The notes: generated by a model not told the origin, from the sequence alone. Positions 34,499 through 46,325 are shown, counted from the first letter of the stretch. The stretch is 64,000 nucleotides of DNA from Orychophragmus violaceus (GCA_030180135.1 CM058237.1:105973904-106037903), one strand, 5' to 3'. Numbers and translations are program-made.

Positions 34499-35348
34499 AT
34501 GGATGGATTGATGGAACCCCTGAGACCCGAACTAAACCCGCTGCTACCCCGAACCCTTCCCGAACCGTTGACTCGCTTTGACCCGACGTTGACCTTGGTG
34601 ATTCCGATAAACCTCCGGACCATGTTCTCTTTCCTCCTTTTCTATCTCCTCCAGTTCTCTCTCTCCCCTCCGGTTCTCTTTCTCTTCGGTTCTCTTTCTC
34701 TCTCCTCCGGTTCTCTTCTCTCCTCCGGTTCTCTTTCTCTCTCTCCTCCGGTTCTCTTTTCTCCTCCGGTTCTCTCTCTCCTTTTCCGGTTCTCTCTCTT
34801 CTCCGGTTCTCCCTCTCTTCTTCTTCTTCACGCCTCTCTCTCTCTCTTCTTCTTCCTCTCCTCTCTCTTCTTCTTCTTCCTCCGGTCTTCTTCTTCTCTC
34901 CCTCTTCTTCTCCTCTGGTTCTTTCCTCCTTTGCTTTCTCCTCTCCGGTCTTCCTCCATCTCTCTCTCTCTCTCTCTCTTCCTCTTCTTCATGCTTCTTC
35001 TTATCTCTCACGCTTCTTCTTCATTCTTCTTCTCTCTTCTTCTCTCTTCTCACGCTTCATCTTCTTCTCTCTTCTCACGCTTCATCCTCTCTCCATCTTC
35101 TTCTTCTTCAAGCTTCACGCCTCTCTCTTTCTCTCTCCTTCTTCTTCTCTTGCTCCGGCTTCTTCTTCTTCTTTCTCCTCTCTTATGCTTCTTCTCTTCT
35201 TCTCTCTCTCCTCTTCTTCTTCTCCTCTCTCTTATCTCACGTTTCTTCTCTTCTTCAACTCCTTCTTCTCTTCTTCTTCTCTCACGTTCTTCCATTCTTC
35301 TTCTCTCTCTTCTTCTTCTTCTCCTCTCTCTTCTCTCACGCTTCTTCT
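34499..35348 (+). repeat. Long polypyrimidine (CTT/CTC) tract
   Basis: From about 34622 to 35348 nearly every base on the plus strand is C or T, made of CTTCTT, CTCTCT and TCCGGTTCTCT units. The repeated CTCCGGTTCT at 34655-34810 shows a roughly 15-20-bp tandem origin. The long frames across it (Ser/Leu-rich on one strand, Arg/Glu-rich on the other) are composition artefacts. Confidence 0.85.
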
Positions 35349-38123
35349 TGTGAAGCCCCGACCCGGCCACCCTAGGCCGCAGTCGATGTGTTCCAGTGGC
35401 CAGGCCAAACCCTGGCCTGAACCTCCCTAAATTCCGTCCTATTTTAAATTTTTCCTTTTAGGACAAGTATTCCTCGGATCTTTCTATTGACTTCTAGTCT
35501 TAGATCCTTCATACTTAATATTACGCAGTGGAACTTTAGTTAACATTTACATCGTTCTTCTAAAGAACGATCCGTCCAAGAACCTCTTATGATCTTATTT
35601 AGTTTTCTTTAAAACTCTTTCGAGGTTCCATTACTATCTATTTGTTCTAACAATCTAAGTCTTGCTTAGTTTGTTCCGTTCACTTATTTCATTCTATCCA
35701 TACTTTAGCTCATTCGAGTACTTAAACTCGTACCTTAGCATTTCAGGTGAAGTCGGTTGAAGCTAGCTTGGCGTCCACCTTAACTCGTTTGATCCTCGAA
35801 CTCTTAGAACATACCTCCCTTGTACCTAGTCATTCAACCAACCATCCCCACATGACAAGGCGCAAGAGAGGTTTTCTAGTTCTTTCCTTTGACCACCTTT
35901 TCATCTCGATCATGCCTTAAGCTCATTTTCCCTTTATCATTTGTTGCCTTGACTTAACCACGTTTTGCTTCCTGCATCTTTTACCCTTAGACCGACCCAA
36001 GTCCTTTAGGTATAACCAGTTCTTGAACCGGTTTTTCCTTAGTATCGCCAGCCCAACGATCGGTACAAGGTTGGAATGATCCTCTCGATCACTTCCGTGG
36101 ATGGTCTGATCCTCGGTTCGTACCGTCGGCCGTCGACCCAGTTCTTTTGACTGATCGACCGGTCCGCACGCGTTTCGACCACACGATTTCCCCGATCCTA
36201 TCCATGGTCCAACTCATGCCTTCCCGTTAGCCCGAACTTAACCGTGATTGATCTTCTGATCAATCCCAACGGTATATTGGACATGAACCCGTCAAGTCTG
36301 ATAATCCCGTCAATTACCATGACCTTACGCGATCACTCGGGTCGTACCGAGTGTCTCTCGGTCGTACCGCGATCGTCGATCCATTTGCGCAATGGCTTGA
36401 CGCAACGAGGATGCGGCAGCATCGCCGAGCGTACTCAGCAACACTAGCGTGTTCCTGTTCGGCAGGCCATCCGCGTCCTGCCGCGTTCGCTGTCCAACTG
36501 GACTGACCGCACGTTCTGATCGTTGGCGATCTTTGAACCGTTGCGTCAGTCCGTGAAGAGACGCAACTGTCCGCGTATGGGTGCGACGATCAGTCAACAA
36601 GCGCGACCATCCGGAGATGATTCGCGATTGTCCGCGCGACTGTACCGTCCCACCGTGTACCGCGAAACCCAATCTATTTTAACCTGCCTAAGACTTATGG
36701 ACCGTCCCGCATCATGAACCGGACGTGGTCGTTACCGCGTACCATCCGTCCATGCGCGGTCGTCCTACCTTCGTGACCAATCAACCCGCGGCGCTGAATA
36801 TCAACCGCGGATGCATGTACGCGTACTGCGGACGTCCATGTTCATCATGCGGGCGTAGCGAACGGCTTGCGGACGCACGCGACCATCCTGCGGACGCGCT
36901 CAACCGTCCTGCGGTTGTTGCGCACATCCTGCGGATACGCGCTGTCGTCCCGAGACGTCCTGCGATCGCCCAACGGTTGGTTATGTCAAACCGCGGACAG
37001 ACGCGACCTTTCGCGAACAGACGCGACTGCCCGTGAACAGTCGCGACCATGCGCTGGGCCGTGTGCAGTGTGCCGCGATCGTTCTGCCGCGTTTGACAAG
37101 TCTATCAACCCGAGCCTTTTGCCGTGACGCGTCCGATCCGAGTGGTGATGTCCGACTGTCGCATGGTCTGTCCGTGATCAGCCTGCCGGGTTATTCACGT
37201 CCGCCCCAACGGACGCGACATTTACCCATGCTTAACCGTCCAGCCCTTTCCATCCATGCGCTCAAACGACCAAATCCTCCCGTCAACCGGTACACGATCA
37301 TGGCCTTTGGCCGATCGTGATCCTTATAGCACGTCCGGTTCTAAGCCAAACATTCCTCCTTACATCCGGTCCACTTTCCCGAAACGTAGAAGCGAGAGAT
37401 TGTATCCGGTCATGACGTAACCGGCCATCGGCCCAATGCCTTGTCCGTGGCCGAGAAAGAAAGACTCGGATTCTAACCTTAGATAAGTAGAGGTTTTGCC
37501 CTAGTCCTTAGCCGTGTTTGAAGCCGTTGCTCCCCTTTGTTCACGCCATGGACCACCAACTAATCCGCCACTTGATCCTCTTCTCACCGGCGACTTCTTT
37601 AAGCGGCCGGCCTCTCCTTCCCTCTCTTAAACTCTCGGTTTTCATGGCCTGTGCCTTAGAGAATTTCTGGGCATGTTCCCCAGGGTGTAGCATGCGCAAA
37701 AGTGACCCCCCAAGGGTCTTATTTATAGACCCAAGAAACGCCCATAACCGCCCAAAGGAATGGTTGCCTTTTGGCTTGCGAATGGACACCTTGCCCATTG
37801 GTGACCACTCGCTTATGGGGGTCTTGATCAGCTAGTGACACTAGCTGATCAGCTGGTTCCACACTCTTACACTCCATCTTAGCTGAGCTAAGCTGGACTT
37901 CAACTTCACTAGATGTTTAGCTCAGCTGTCTAGCTCATTTGAGCTAAACCCTTTGCGTTCAGCTCCTTCCCTTTAGGTCAAACTCCCGCCCAGCTGAGTT
38001 TGACTTCATTCTGCCCATGGAACACTCTTTTAGATCCTTTGGATCGTGAGTTTCGTCTTTTGTTTCCATGGACAGCCCAAAACGTTTTGGGTGTGGTCAG
38101 ACTCCCGGTTCCGGGATGTTACA
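35349..38123 (-). repeat. Long gypsy LTR, about 2.8 kb, minus strand
   Basis: On the minus strand it starts TGTAACATCCCGG (plus 38111-38123) right after a polypurine tract and ends CTTCACA at 35349. It has a TATA-like TCTATAAATAAG (about 37720), an AGCT-rich zone (37820-37990) and GC-rich degenerate repeats (36300-37130). It matches 1906-5648 in reverse complement. Because a polypurine tract precedes it, it is the 3' LTR of an element whose interior lies to the right. Open frames in the GC-rich part are not convincing. Confidence 0.75.
36300..37130. repeat. GC-rich degenerate minisatellite-like block in the gypsy LTR
   Basis: Short units such as GACCATCCTGCGGACGCG, CAACCGTCCTGCGGTTG and CGCGAACAGACGCGACTG recur with variation. 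Counterparts are at 2690-3050 and 4680-4960. Confidence 0.55.
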
Positions 38124-38867
38124 AGTTCTACCCCCCTTAAAAGGGATTCGTCCCCGAATCTGACTTAAGGCGTTTATCCCGTTCGAACTTTAGCAACCTT
38201 CCTATTCACCATTGACCTTCGTCCATCAAGACTTAATCATTTCCCTGATTTTTGTCTTGTATTAGACTTAGTCAATCCCGATCACAATCCTTCCGGATTT
38301 GACCCGAAACTTGATCCTCGCCCTCCAAGGACTTGATCTTAGGTTCCCGATCTTAGTAATTCTCTTACTAGATCCTAATTCGTTCTTTCGTTCCATGTAG
38401 GACTCGACCTCAGGCCTTTGTTCCTTCCAGGACTCGACCTCGGTTAAGGTCCTTACGCATTCCAAATGCAAGCAACCTAACCCTTTTCCCCAAACGTAAT
38501 TCCCAGAATACATTCGAGGAAGTGGGGTTCAGTGACTGACCAGCAATTGCACTAAAGGACTCGGCTACGCCAATGTCCCTAGCCAGTTCGTAAACCCGTG
38601 GCCAGCAATTTCACTTCCACGTTTTACTTCTGATTACTGCTTTACAATGGAAGCAAATCATTGGTCTTTCATTGTCACTTTCCTTCCCCTCATTTTGCAA
38701 ACAGCTTAGGATCCTTGGTCCCAGCTGTTGCACTTCGCACGTACTCTACTTGCCTTTACACTCCCCAAAGTGTGCTTCCATTGTTTCTGCAAGAGGTACT
38801 TTTGGTGCGGTTTCTAGAAGATTGGTTATCAGCCCCAACTGATTCCATTTCCTCCTTAGGTCCTTCC
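38124..38867 (-). mobile_element. Gypsy interior fragment next to its 3' LTR
   Basis: Begins with a polypurine tract (on the minus strand CTTTTAAGGGGGGTAGAACT, 38124-38143) preceded by GATTCGGGGACGAATC, a familiar end of plant gypsy interiors. The remaining 700 bp show no domain I recognise. It is cut at 38868 by the copia LTR. Confidence 0.6.
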
Positions 38868-39557
38868 TGTTGGGAATGTCCTGAAATCTACCGTACTATC
38901 TCTAGAAAGTATGATAAATGTCGAGATCAGACATAAGTCATAAATACTGGGTGATCATGATGACTTGCTAGAGTCCGCTCTTGATCTATAAGTTTAGGAC
39001 TTATTACCAGTATTGTATGATCCCAAAGGGTCACACACCATAGCTAACGGGAAAGTTAACATGGAATGAATACGGTAAGATGCAAGGCATTTACTGTATT
39101 TGTGCAGAGAGTTGGGCCGTTAGTTTAATCACTTGGGCCCATATCGAGACAAATGACTTGTGTCGATCGACACAAGTGTATGTGTTGGTCGACACAGTTG
39201 CGAAACCGAGACATCGGTTTAGGTTTATGACAGAGTCGATATTTATATGAGTCGTCTTATAATTTCGACTCTAACAGTCTGCGACCTAAAACCTGAGCCG
39301 TCTCTCTTCTCTCTCTGATCAATCCATTGCTTTGGTCTAGCAACCATCCCGGCTTGTAAGAGTGTGGATACTGAAGGAGGAACATGCATCTGATCTGTTC
39401 TAGCTGATCTCATCATTACCATCCATCAATCCGCTGCAATCTGAAAGGTAATGATCAGGTTTGGTTTTGTGATTCGTTCTGCAAGAACCTAGATCTGAGT
39501 TATATGTGCTAGGTTGCAATCTGTTAATTGAACCATGAACACACATATAATCCTACA
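38868..39557 (+). repeat. Copia A left LTR, 690 bp
   Basis: TGTTGGGAATG...AATCCTACA. It has a perfect 22-bp palindrome at 39156-39177 centred on TGTCGATCGACA and a TATA-like TATTTATAT at 39240-39248. Confidence 0.88.
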
Positions 39558-39558
39558 G

Positions 39559-39570
39559 TGGTATCAGAGC
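39559..39570 (+). other. Copia A primer-binding site
   Basis: TGGTATCAGAGC, one base after the left LTR; initiator Met-tRNA type. Confidence 0.93.
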
Positions 39571-40935
39571 GCCAGGTTATTGGTTTTTGCTTTATGAATC
39601 TGATTTAGGTTGTTCTTACTGTTTAAAATCGAATTTGGTTAAGAAATTTGATCAGAAAACATGAAAACCTAAGAATTAGATCGCATCAATCCGATTGAAA
39701 GCCATTGGTGTGCGATCTGGTCGCCCGTGTCGATCGACGAGGGAGCGAGGTATCGGTCGATATCGATCGATCCGATTGACATCTCGCGGTCCTGATGACC
39801 CGATTGACCCGAGCTGATACTCGCTAGTATCGATCGACATGAAAGACTCATATCGATCGATACGAAGGCGATGCAGATGATCCGCGAGTAGCCAATCGGT
39901 TCAGCCGAGCTTCGTGGTTCATCTTTCCCTAAACCGAGACAATGAACCGATCAATCCGATTATGGTTCATTGTCTACTTTAGCCAGAACCGCAAGTTAGG
40001 TCAAAATTGGCTAAAACACAAGGTGTTTCTTCCCGGTTTTGGAAATTATTTAATACATGGTATTATTTAATTTCTGGTTAAACCGGATTTAAATTCATAA
40101 ATTGAATTTTAACCTAAACCGAAGGCTGGTCTAAGTTTGATTTGGTTGGACCAAATAATTTAGAGCTGGTCTGGTTTAGTAAATAACCGATGGTTTTGAG
40201 AGTTAATTTGGTCTTGGACCAGAATTAATAAACCGGATCGGTTATGTCAAATTATTGGGCCAGTTGGAATTCTATGGTCTTGGGCCAAGAATTGGGCCTA
40301 TAATTTGTGACCCAACCCAAAATATTTATAAAATATTTAAATTAGAAATTTCTATTTTTAGTAAGTTACTAAATTTAGAAAGTTTCTAAAATAAGAAAGT
40401 TTCCCAAAATAGTAATCTTCTATTTTTTGGAAATAAAACTTAAAAATCCTCAAAAACAATATCAAGCTTGGATGTCTTTCCAATCTTGTCAGCTACTTAA
40501 CGCTTACTTGATTACAGACATGGCTTACAGTGTGAGGTGTCTGTTTTCGCGTAAGTAAAGTAGTATATAGTCACTGATTTCATTGGGAGTCCCAGATTTT
40601 AGTGATTATTTGGCTGTAAAAGATTGGTTTCCTTGACTGGGCCATCGGGAGTCCCGGGCCTTGAGACATCTGGTGAATTTGGGCCTCGGGTCCAATTCAC
40701 AACCGAGAGTTATTGGTTATAACTAGCTGTGTGTATGCTTACCAAGTATAGCTAATTCTGGGTGACGGCCAATGGCCCACTTTGGATTTAGCTAAACATG
40801 GGTCTCGGAATCATTGTATTCTTATGAGGTTAAAACAAAGAAATTTTGAATACAATGCGAGTTTTCTTATAAGCTGTTAAGATTGCTCTTTTATGAACTT
40901 TATAACTAAATCTTTATTGTCTCATATTTTCAGCT
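39571..40935 (+). other. Copia A 5' leader
   Basis: Untranslated leader of 1.4 kb. A TCGATCGA cluster lies at 39720-39870, and the shared gag-proximal part has GGGAGTCCC at 40585-40593 and 40647-40655. The sequence from about 40075 onward is repeated at 60487-61311 and, inverted, at 47534-48400. Confidence 0.8.
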
Positions 40936-43900
40936 ATGTCAAGCACAACAACACAAAACACTTTCTCGATCCGGTCTGCCCTTGAGAAGGACAAACTGAA
41001 CGGATCAAACTTCCTGAACTGGTCCAGGAACCTGAGACTTGTGCTCAGGCAGGAGAAGAAGGCTTATGTCCTTGAAAGAGCTCTCTCTCCTAGACCTGCG
41101 AATAATGCCGCACAAGCTGTGAAGAATGCTTGGGATACGCATTCTTCAGATGCTAATGACGTGATTTGCCTGATGTTGGCGACAATGGCTCCCGAACTGC
41201 AGATGCAGTGGGAAGGCCTGACTTGTCCCATGGAGCTGATGGCAAATCTGAAAGCGTTATTTCAGGAGCAGGCTCGTACAGAGAGATTCCAAACTGTTAA
41301 GAATCTCTTGGACTGTAAAATGGCTAAGGATGCAGCAGTGAGTCCTCATGTTCTGAAAATGATGGGTTATCTCGATCATTTGACGAGGCTCGACTGTCCT
41401 ATAAGCCAAGAGCTTGCTTGTGATATCGTTCTGCAGTCTCTTACTCCTGCATATGACCAGTTCATTTTGAACTATAATATGCATGGGTTGATAAAGACGT
41501 TGCCTGAGCTACATGGTATGCTCAAGACTGCAGAACCGAATCTGAAGAAAACCAAGGAGTCGTCTGTACTCATGGTGCAGAAGGGCAAGGGTTTCAAGAA
41601 ATCCGCTGCAGACAAGGGAAAGGGCAAAGTAGTTGGCAATGAAAACGCCAAGCCCAAGCCCGTGTCCAAAGCTGGGCCTTCTGACATCTGCCACTTTTGC
41701 AAAGAGGCAGGGCATTACCGCAGGGACTGTAAGAAATACCAGGAAAGTCTGAAGAAGAAGAAGTCCTTCGAGACTAAATCTTCAGGTATTTTTGTTATTG
41801 AAGTAAATACTACTACTTCTGATAATACCACTTGGGTATTAGATACTGGATGTGGGGCTCATATTTGTACTAATATGCAGGCGCTCAGAAACAGTAGAAG
41901 GTTGAAGCAAGGGCAAGTAGAGTTGCGGGTTGGCAATGGAGCGAAGGTTCCAGCACTGGCCGTTGGCACTTACTTGTTGTCTTTACCTTCTGGATTGATT
42001 TTAGAACTTGAGAATTGTTATTTTGTACCTGCTATAAGCAGAAATATCATTTCAGTTTCATTGTTGGATTTGCAAGGATTTGATTTTTCTATTAAGAATA
42101 AATTGTGTTCCTTTAATCTCAATGATATGTTCTATGGTTGTGCCCCTCTTATAAATGGGCTATACATGCTGGATCAATCTGCTCCAGTGTATAACATAAA
42201 TACAAAACGGTTCAAATCTAACGAAGAAAATGAAACGTTTCTCTGGCATTGTCGTTTGGGGCACATTAGTGAGAAACGCGTCAAGAGGCTCCATTCAAAT
42301 GGACTCTTGGGCTCATTTGACTTTGAGTCTTGTGAGCAATGCGAATCTTGCCTAATGGGCAAAATGACAAGGGCGCCTTTCAACAAACCCACAGAAAGGG
42401 CCAGTGAACTATTGGGCCTGATACATACTGACGTGTGTGGCCCAATGTCCACAAATGCTAGAGGGAACTTTCAGTACTTCATTACATTCACTGATGATTT
42501 CAGTAGATATGGATATGTCTACTTGATGAAACATAAGTCGGAAACCTTTGAAAAGTTCAAAGAATTCCAGAATGAAGTACAGAACCAGCTTGGTAAAAGT
42601 ATTAAAACTCTTAGGTCGGACCGAGGAGGAGAATACTTGAGCCAGGAATTTCGTGATCATCTGAGTGAGTGTGGAATTATCTCCCAACTCACACCTCCCG
42701 GAACACCACAATGGAATGGTGTGTCTGAGAGAAGGAATCGGACATTGTTAGATATGGTCCGATCCATGATGAATCACACAGACCTTCCTATATCCCTTTG
42801 GGGATATGCTTTGTTCACCGCAACGTTCACACTGAACAGAGTGCCATCAAAGGCAGTAGCAAAGACACCATATGAGATATGGACTGGAAAAGCTCCAGCA
42901 ATGTCTTTTCTCAGAATTTGGGGTTGTGAAGCCTATGTCAAAAGATTAATCTCAGACAAGCTTACACCAAAATCTGACAAATGCTACTTCATTGGTTATC
43001 CTAGGGATACCAAGGCTTATTACTTCTATCTGCGATCCGAGAACAAAATCTTTGTTGCTCGGGATTGTACTTTTCTTGAAAGGGAGTTTCTCTCTAGAAA
43101 AAATAGTGGGAGTAAGGTACAACTTGATGAAATTCAAGAAGGACAGGAACCTGTTCAACCTAATGAGGAAGAACAGCAGGATGAATTACATGAAGTTGTA
43201 ATAGAACCTGAACCTGCAGTACCTGAAGTTCGAAGATCCGGAAGGATCCGTCAGGAACCTGATAGATATCAGGGGTTCCTTGTGACAAATTGCCATGATC
43301 TTTTGATCATTGACGGTGATGAACCCTCGAACTTTGCAGAAGCCATGATGGGCCCTGACTCCTTAAAGTGGCGTGAAGCCACAGAATCCGAGATGGACTC
43401 CATGTCTGCTAACCGAGTGTTTTCACTGGTTGATTTACCTGCTGGTGCAAAAGCCATCGAGTGTAAATGGATCTTCAAGAAGAAGAAAGACGTGGATGGA
43501 AATGTCCAGATTTACAAAGCCAGGTTGGTGGCAAAAGGTTTCAAGCAAATTCATGGTATAGACTATGATGAAACCTATTCACCAGTGGCAATGATGAAAT
43601 CAATTCGGATTCTCCTAGCAACTGCCGCTTATTATGATTATGAGATTTGGCAGATGGATGTGAAAACCGCCTTCCTGAATGGAATCTTGGAGGAGGATGT
43701 GTATATGACACAACCTGACGGTTACATTGATCCTAAGAATGCTGGGAAAGTTTGCAAGCTTCACAAATCCATTTATGGATTGAAGCAAGCATCGAGGAGT
43801 TGGAATATTGCTTCTTGGAAATGATATTCCAATGCTGAAGTCTGTTAAAGACTGGCTGGGAAGTTGTTTTTCCATGAAGGACATGGGTGAAGCCGCGTAT

Positions 43901-44776
43901 GTTCTTGGAATCCGAATCTTTAGAGACAGATCTAAAAAGCTGATTGGACTTTGTCAAGATGCTTATATAGATAAAGTCCTGCATCGATTCGGAATGGATA
44001 AATCCAAGAAGGGGTTCACGCCAATGATACATGGTGCTTCACTAAGCAAGGATCAGTGTCCTAAGACACCTGATGAGCTTAAGCGCATGAGTAGGATTCC
44101 TTATGCTTCGGCTATAGGATCTATCATGTATGCCATGATCTGTACTCGTCCTGATGTTGCTTATGCACTAAGCATGACGAGTAGGTACCAGTCTAATCCA
44201 GGTGAGAGTCACTGGATTGCCGTAAAGAATATCCTGAAGTATTTGAGGAATACTAAGGATAAGTTCTTGGTTTACGGAGGAAGTGAAGTGCTTGAAATCA
44301 GTGGATTCACGGATGCAAGTTTTCAGACAGATAAGGATGATTTCCGGTCACAGTCTGGCTACATCTTCTGTCTGAATGGCGGTGCAGTAAGTTGGAAGAG
44401 TTCCAAGCAGAGCACCGTAGCAGATTCCACAACTGAAGCTGAATACATCGCTGCTTCAGAAGCTGCGAAGGAAGGAGTTTGGATTAGGAACTTCTTGATT
44501 GAACTCGGTGTATTCCCTAATGCCACTGAGCCTTTGGCACTGTATTGTGACAACAATGGTGCAATTGCTCAAGCCAAGGAACCGAGACATCATCAGAAAT
44601 CCAAACACATTATGAGAAGGTATCACCTGATTCGTGATATAGTGAATAGAGGCGAAGTGATGGTCAGCAGAGTTCCCACTGATGAGAACGTGGCTGACCC
44701 GTTGACAAAGCCACTCCCGAGACCTAAGCACGAGTTGCATACTGCTGCTGTAGGAATTAGAGATATTCAAATGTAA
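40936..44776 (+). pseudogene. Copia A gag-pol, inactivated by a deletion in RT
   Basis: The first frame (40936-43824, 962 aa) holds gag (SNFLNWSRNLRLVLRQEKKA), a zinc knuckle CHFCKEAGHYRRDC at residues 252-265, and protease DTGC at 303. It also holds integrase (HHCC from about residue 438; TDD, SDRGGEY and NGVSERRNRT for DDE) and the first half of RT (ECKWIFKKK, QMDVKTAFLNG, SIYGLKQASRSWN). About 119 bp are then missing compared with 56724-60466. That removes the segment up to and including YVDD and shifts the frame to a stop at 43822. The rest (RT thumb; RNase H with GFTDASFQTDKDD, TEAEYIAASEAAK, LYCDNNGAI) is open at 43808-44776. The RT cannot be functional. Confidence 0.93.
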
Positions 44777-45652
44777 TCTCTTTTTGAGTGGGAGTTGTGA
44801 GGGCTTTTGTTTTAGTTATTTTGACTGGTTCATGTAAACATTTTAAATGTTAATGAAATTTTATTTCTGGATTATTTTTAACTGTGATATAAAATAATCG
44901 TTCCAAAATGATTCATGTCATTATATATGGGTCATCGAAGTACATGAGTTGACTTGATCCTGAAACCCCATATTTAACGAAATGACATAAATCATAATGT
45001 CCATAGTCGAAGGTTGTTGAATTGGAACACCAACAACCACTTGAGACTAGATTGTGTTGAGACTTATGACCAAGTTTCGAGGGGTCATAGATGCGCGTCA
45101 TCAAAGTCGACACATAGGTATATGTAGGGGAACATATGACCGGACATGGCCCGCTGATGAGAACTCTACAAGATATTAATATCTGTGTCATAAGAGGTTC
45201 TCATATACGACTATAGAGTATAGTCCTTAGACCTGAGTTCGCATGCATGTGGCTACACATGGAGTAATGCGCTTTGATCATTGTCTAACGCTGTTTCGTA
45301 ACTGGGAGCTATACGGATCTTGGTTGGGTGTATTATGAATTGTGTAGTTCATAGTGATGGAACAAGATGGGATTTGTCCCTGCCGTTTAACGGAGGTAAT
45401 ATCTCTATGCCAATCGGAGATTTGATAGCTGGTAAGAGAATGGCCATTCCCAAACGGACTTGCCCAAGTCGTTTGCATTGTCAGTATCAAATCTGGTCCG
45501 ATAAACATGGTCTGGCTATATAAGGATGACACACATCTTGCCTTATGCCAGATCGAGATATTAAGACAAAAGGATTAGGGAATGTAGGATTCCAGTACAA
45601 TCAGAAGATTGTTGGGAATGTCCTTTGTAGGATTCCAGTACAAGTGGGAGAT
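44777..45652 (+). other. Copia A 3' noncoding region and polypurine tract
   Basis: About 0.88 kb between pol and the LTR, conserved among all copies here. Near the end a 43-bp unit is tandemly duplicated (45584-45626 and from 45627), each copy with GTAGGATTCCAGTACAA and the second leading to the real tract AAGTGGGAGAT (45642-45652). Confidence 0.8.
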
Positions 45653-46325
45653 TGTTGGGAATGTCCTGAAATCTACCCTACTATCTCTAGAAAGTATGAT
45701 AAGTGTCGAGATCAGACATAAGTCATAAATACTGGGTGATCATGATGGCTTGCTAGAGTCTGCTCATGATCTATAAGTTTAAGACTTATTACCAGTATTG
45801 TATGATCCCAAAGGGTCACACACCATAGCTAACGGGAAAGTTAAATGGAATTAATACGGTAAGATGCAATTGCATTTACTGTATTGGATCAGAGTTTTGG
45901 GCCAGACAAATACAGTCTTTTTCTTATTTGTGTTTTGGGCCCAAAAGATTAATGAGCCATTAGTCTAATGACTTGGGCCCATTAATGAGATATAAGAGAA
46001 TTAGAAAGCCCTAAAGGAAATAAGTTCTCCTGCGACTTTTTTCAATTGGCGTGACCTCTCTCTCTCTTCATTTCTCTCTCTGATTCTTCCAGCTCTTTGG
46101 TCTAGCAGCCGTCCCGTGCTTGTAAGAGTGTGGATACTCGAGGAGGAATAGGTGTTGCCATCTGTTCTAGCTGATCTCATCATTACCATCCATCATCCGC
46201 TGCAATCTGAAAGGTAGTGATCAGGTTTGGTTTATGATTCATTTGACGAGAACCTAGATCTGTTTATGGATTTGTGTTAGGTTGTAATTGAGAATTAAAC
46301 CATGGAAAACACCAATAATCCTTCA
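45653..46325 (+). repeat. Copia LTR (+), 673 bp, followed by a primer site
   Basis: TGTTGGGAATG...AATCCTTCA. GTGGTATCAGAGC follows at 46326-46338, so this copy acts as A's 3' LTR and at the same time looks like the 5' LTR of the next unit. Confidence 0.88.

Larger units (their letters stand above)
38868..46325 (+). mobile_element. Ty1/copia element A, with unequal LTRs
   Basis: LTR (38868-39557), primer site, leader, gag-pol (40936-44776), 3' noncoding region, polypurine tract and LTR (45653-46325). The two LTRs agree at their ends but differ in the middle. The left one carries a TCGATCGACAC palindrome block; the right one has an ACAAATACAG...TTATTTGTG block like the other A-type LTRs. No target duplication is visible: CTTCC precedes, and the right LTR is followed by another primer site. 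It is therefore probably a recombinant or chained copy and not one clean insertion. Confidence 0.85.

Noticed and set aside
34499..35353. 284-residue Ser/Leu-rich open frame (+) and Arg/Glu-rich frames on the other strand
   Set aside because: Pure product of the polypyrimidine tract; no domain and repetitive composition.
36725..37320. Several overlapping frames in GC-rich sequence
   Set aside because: Open on both strands because CG-rich repeats lack stops; they fall inside a gypsy LTR.
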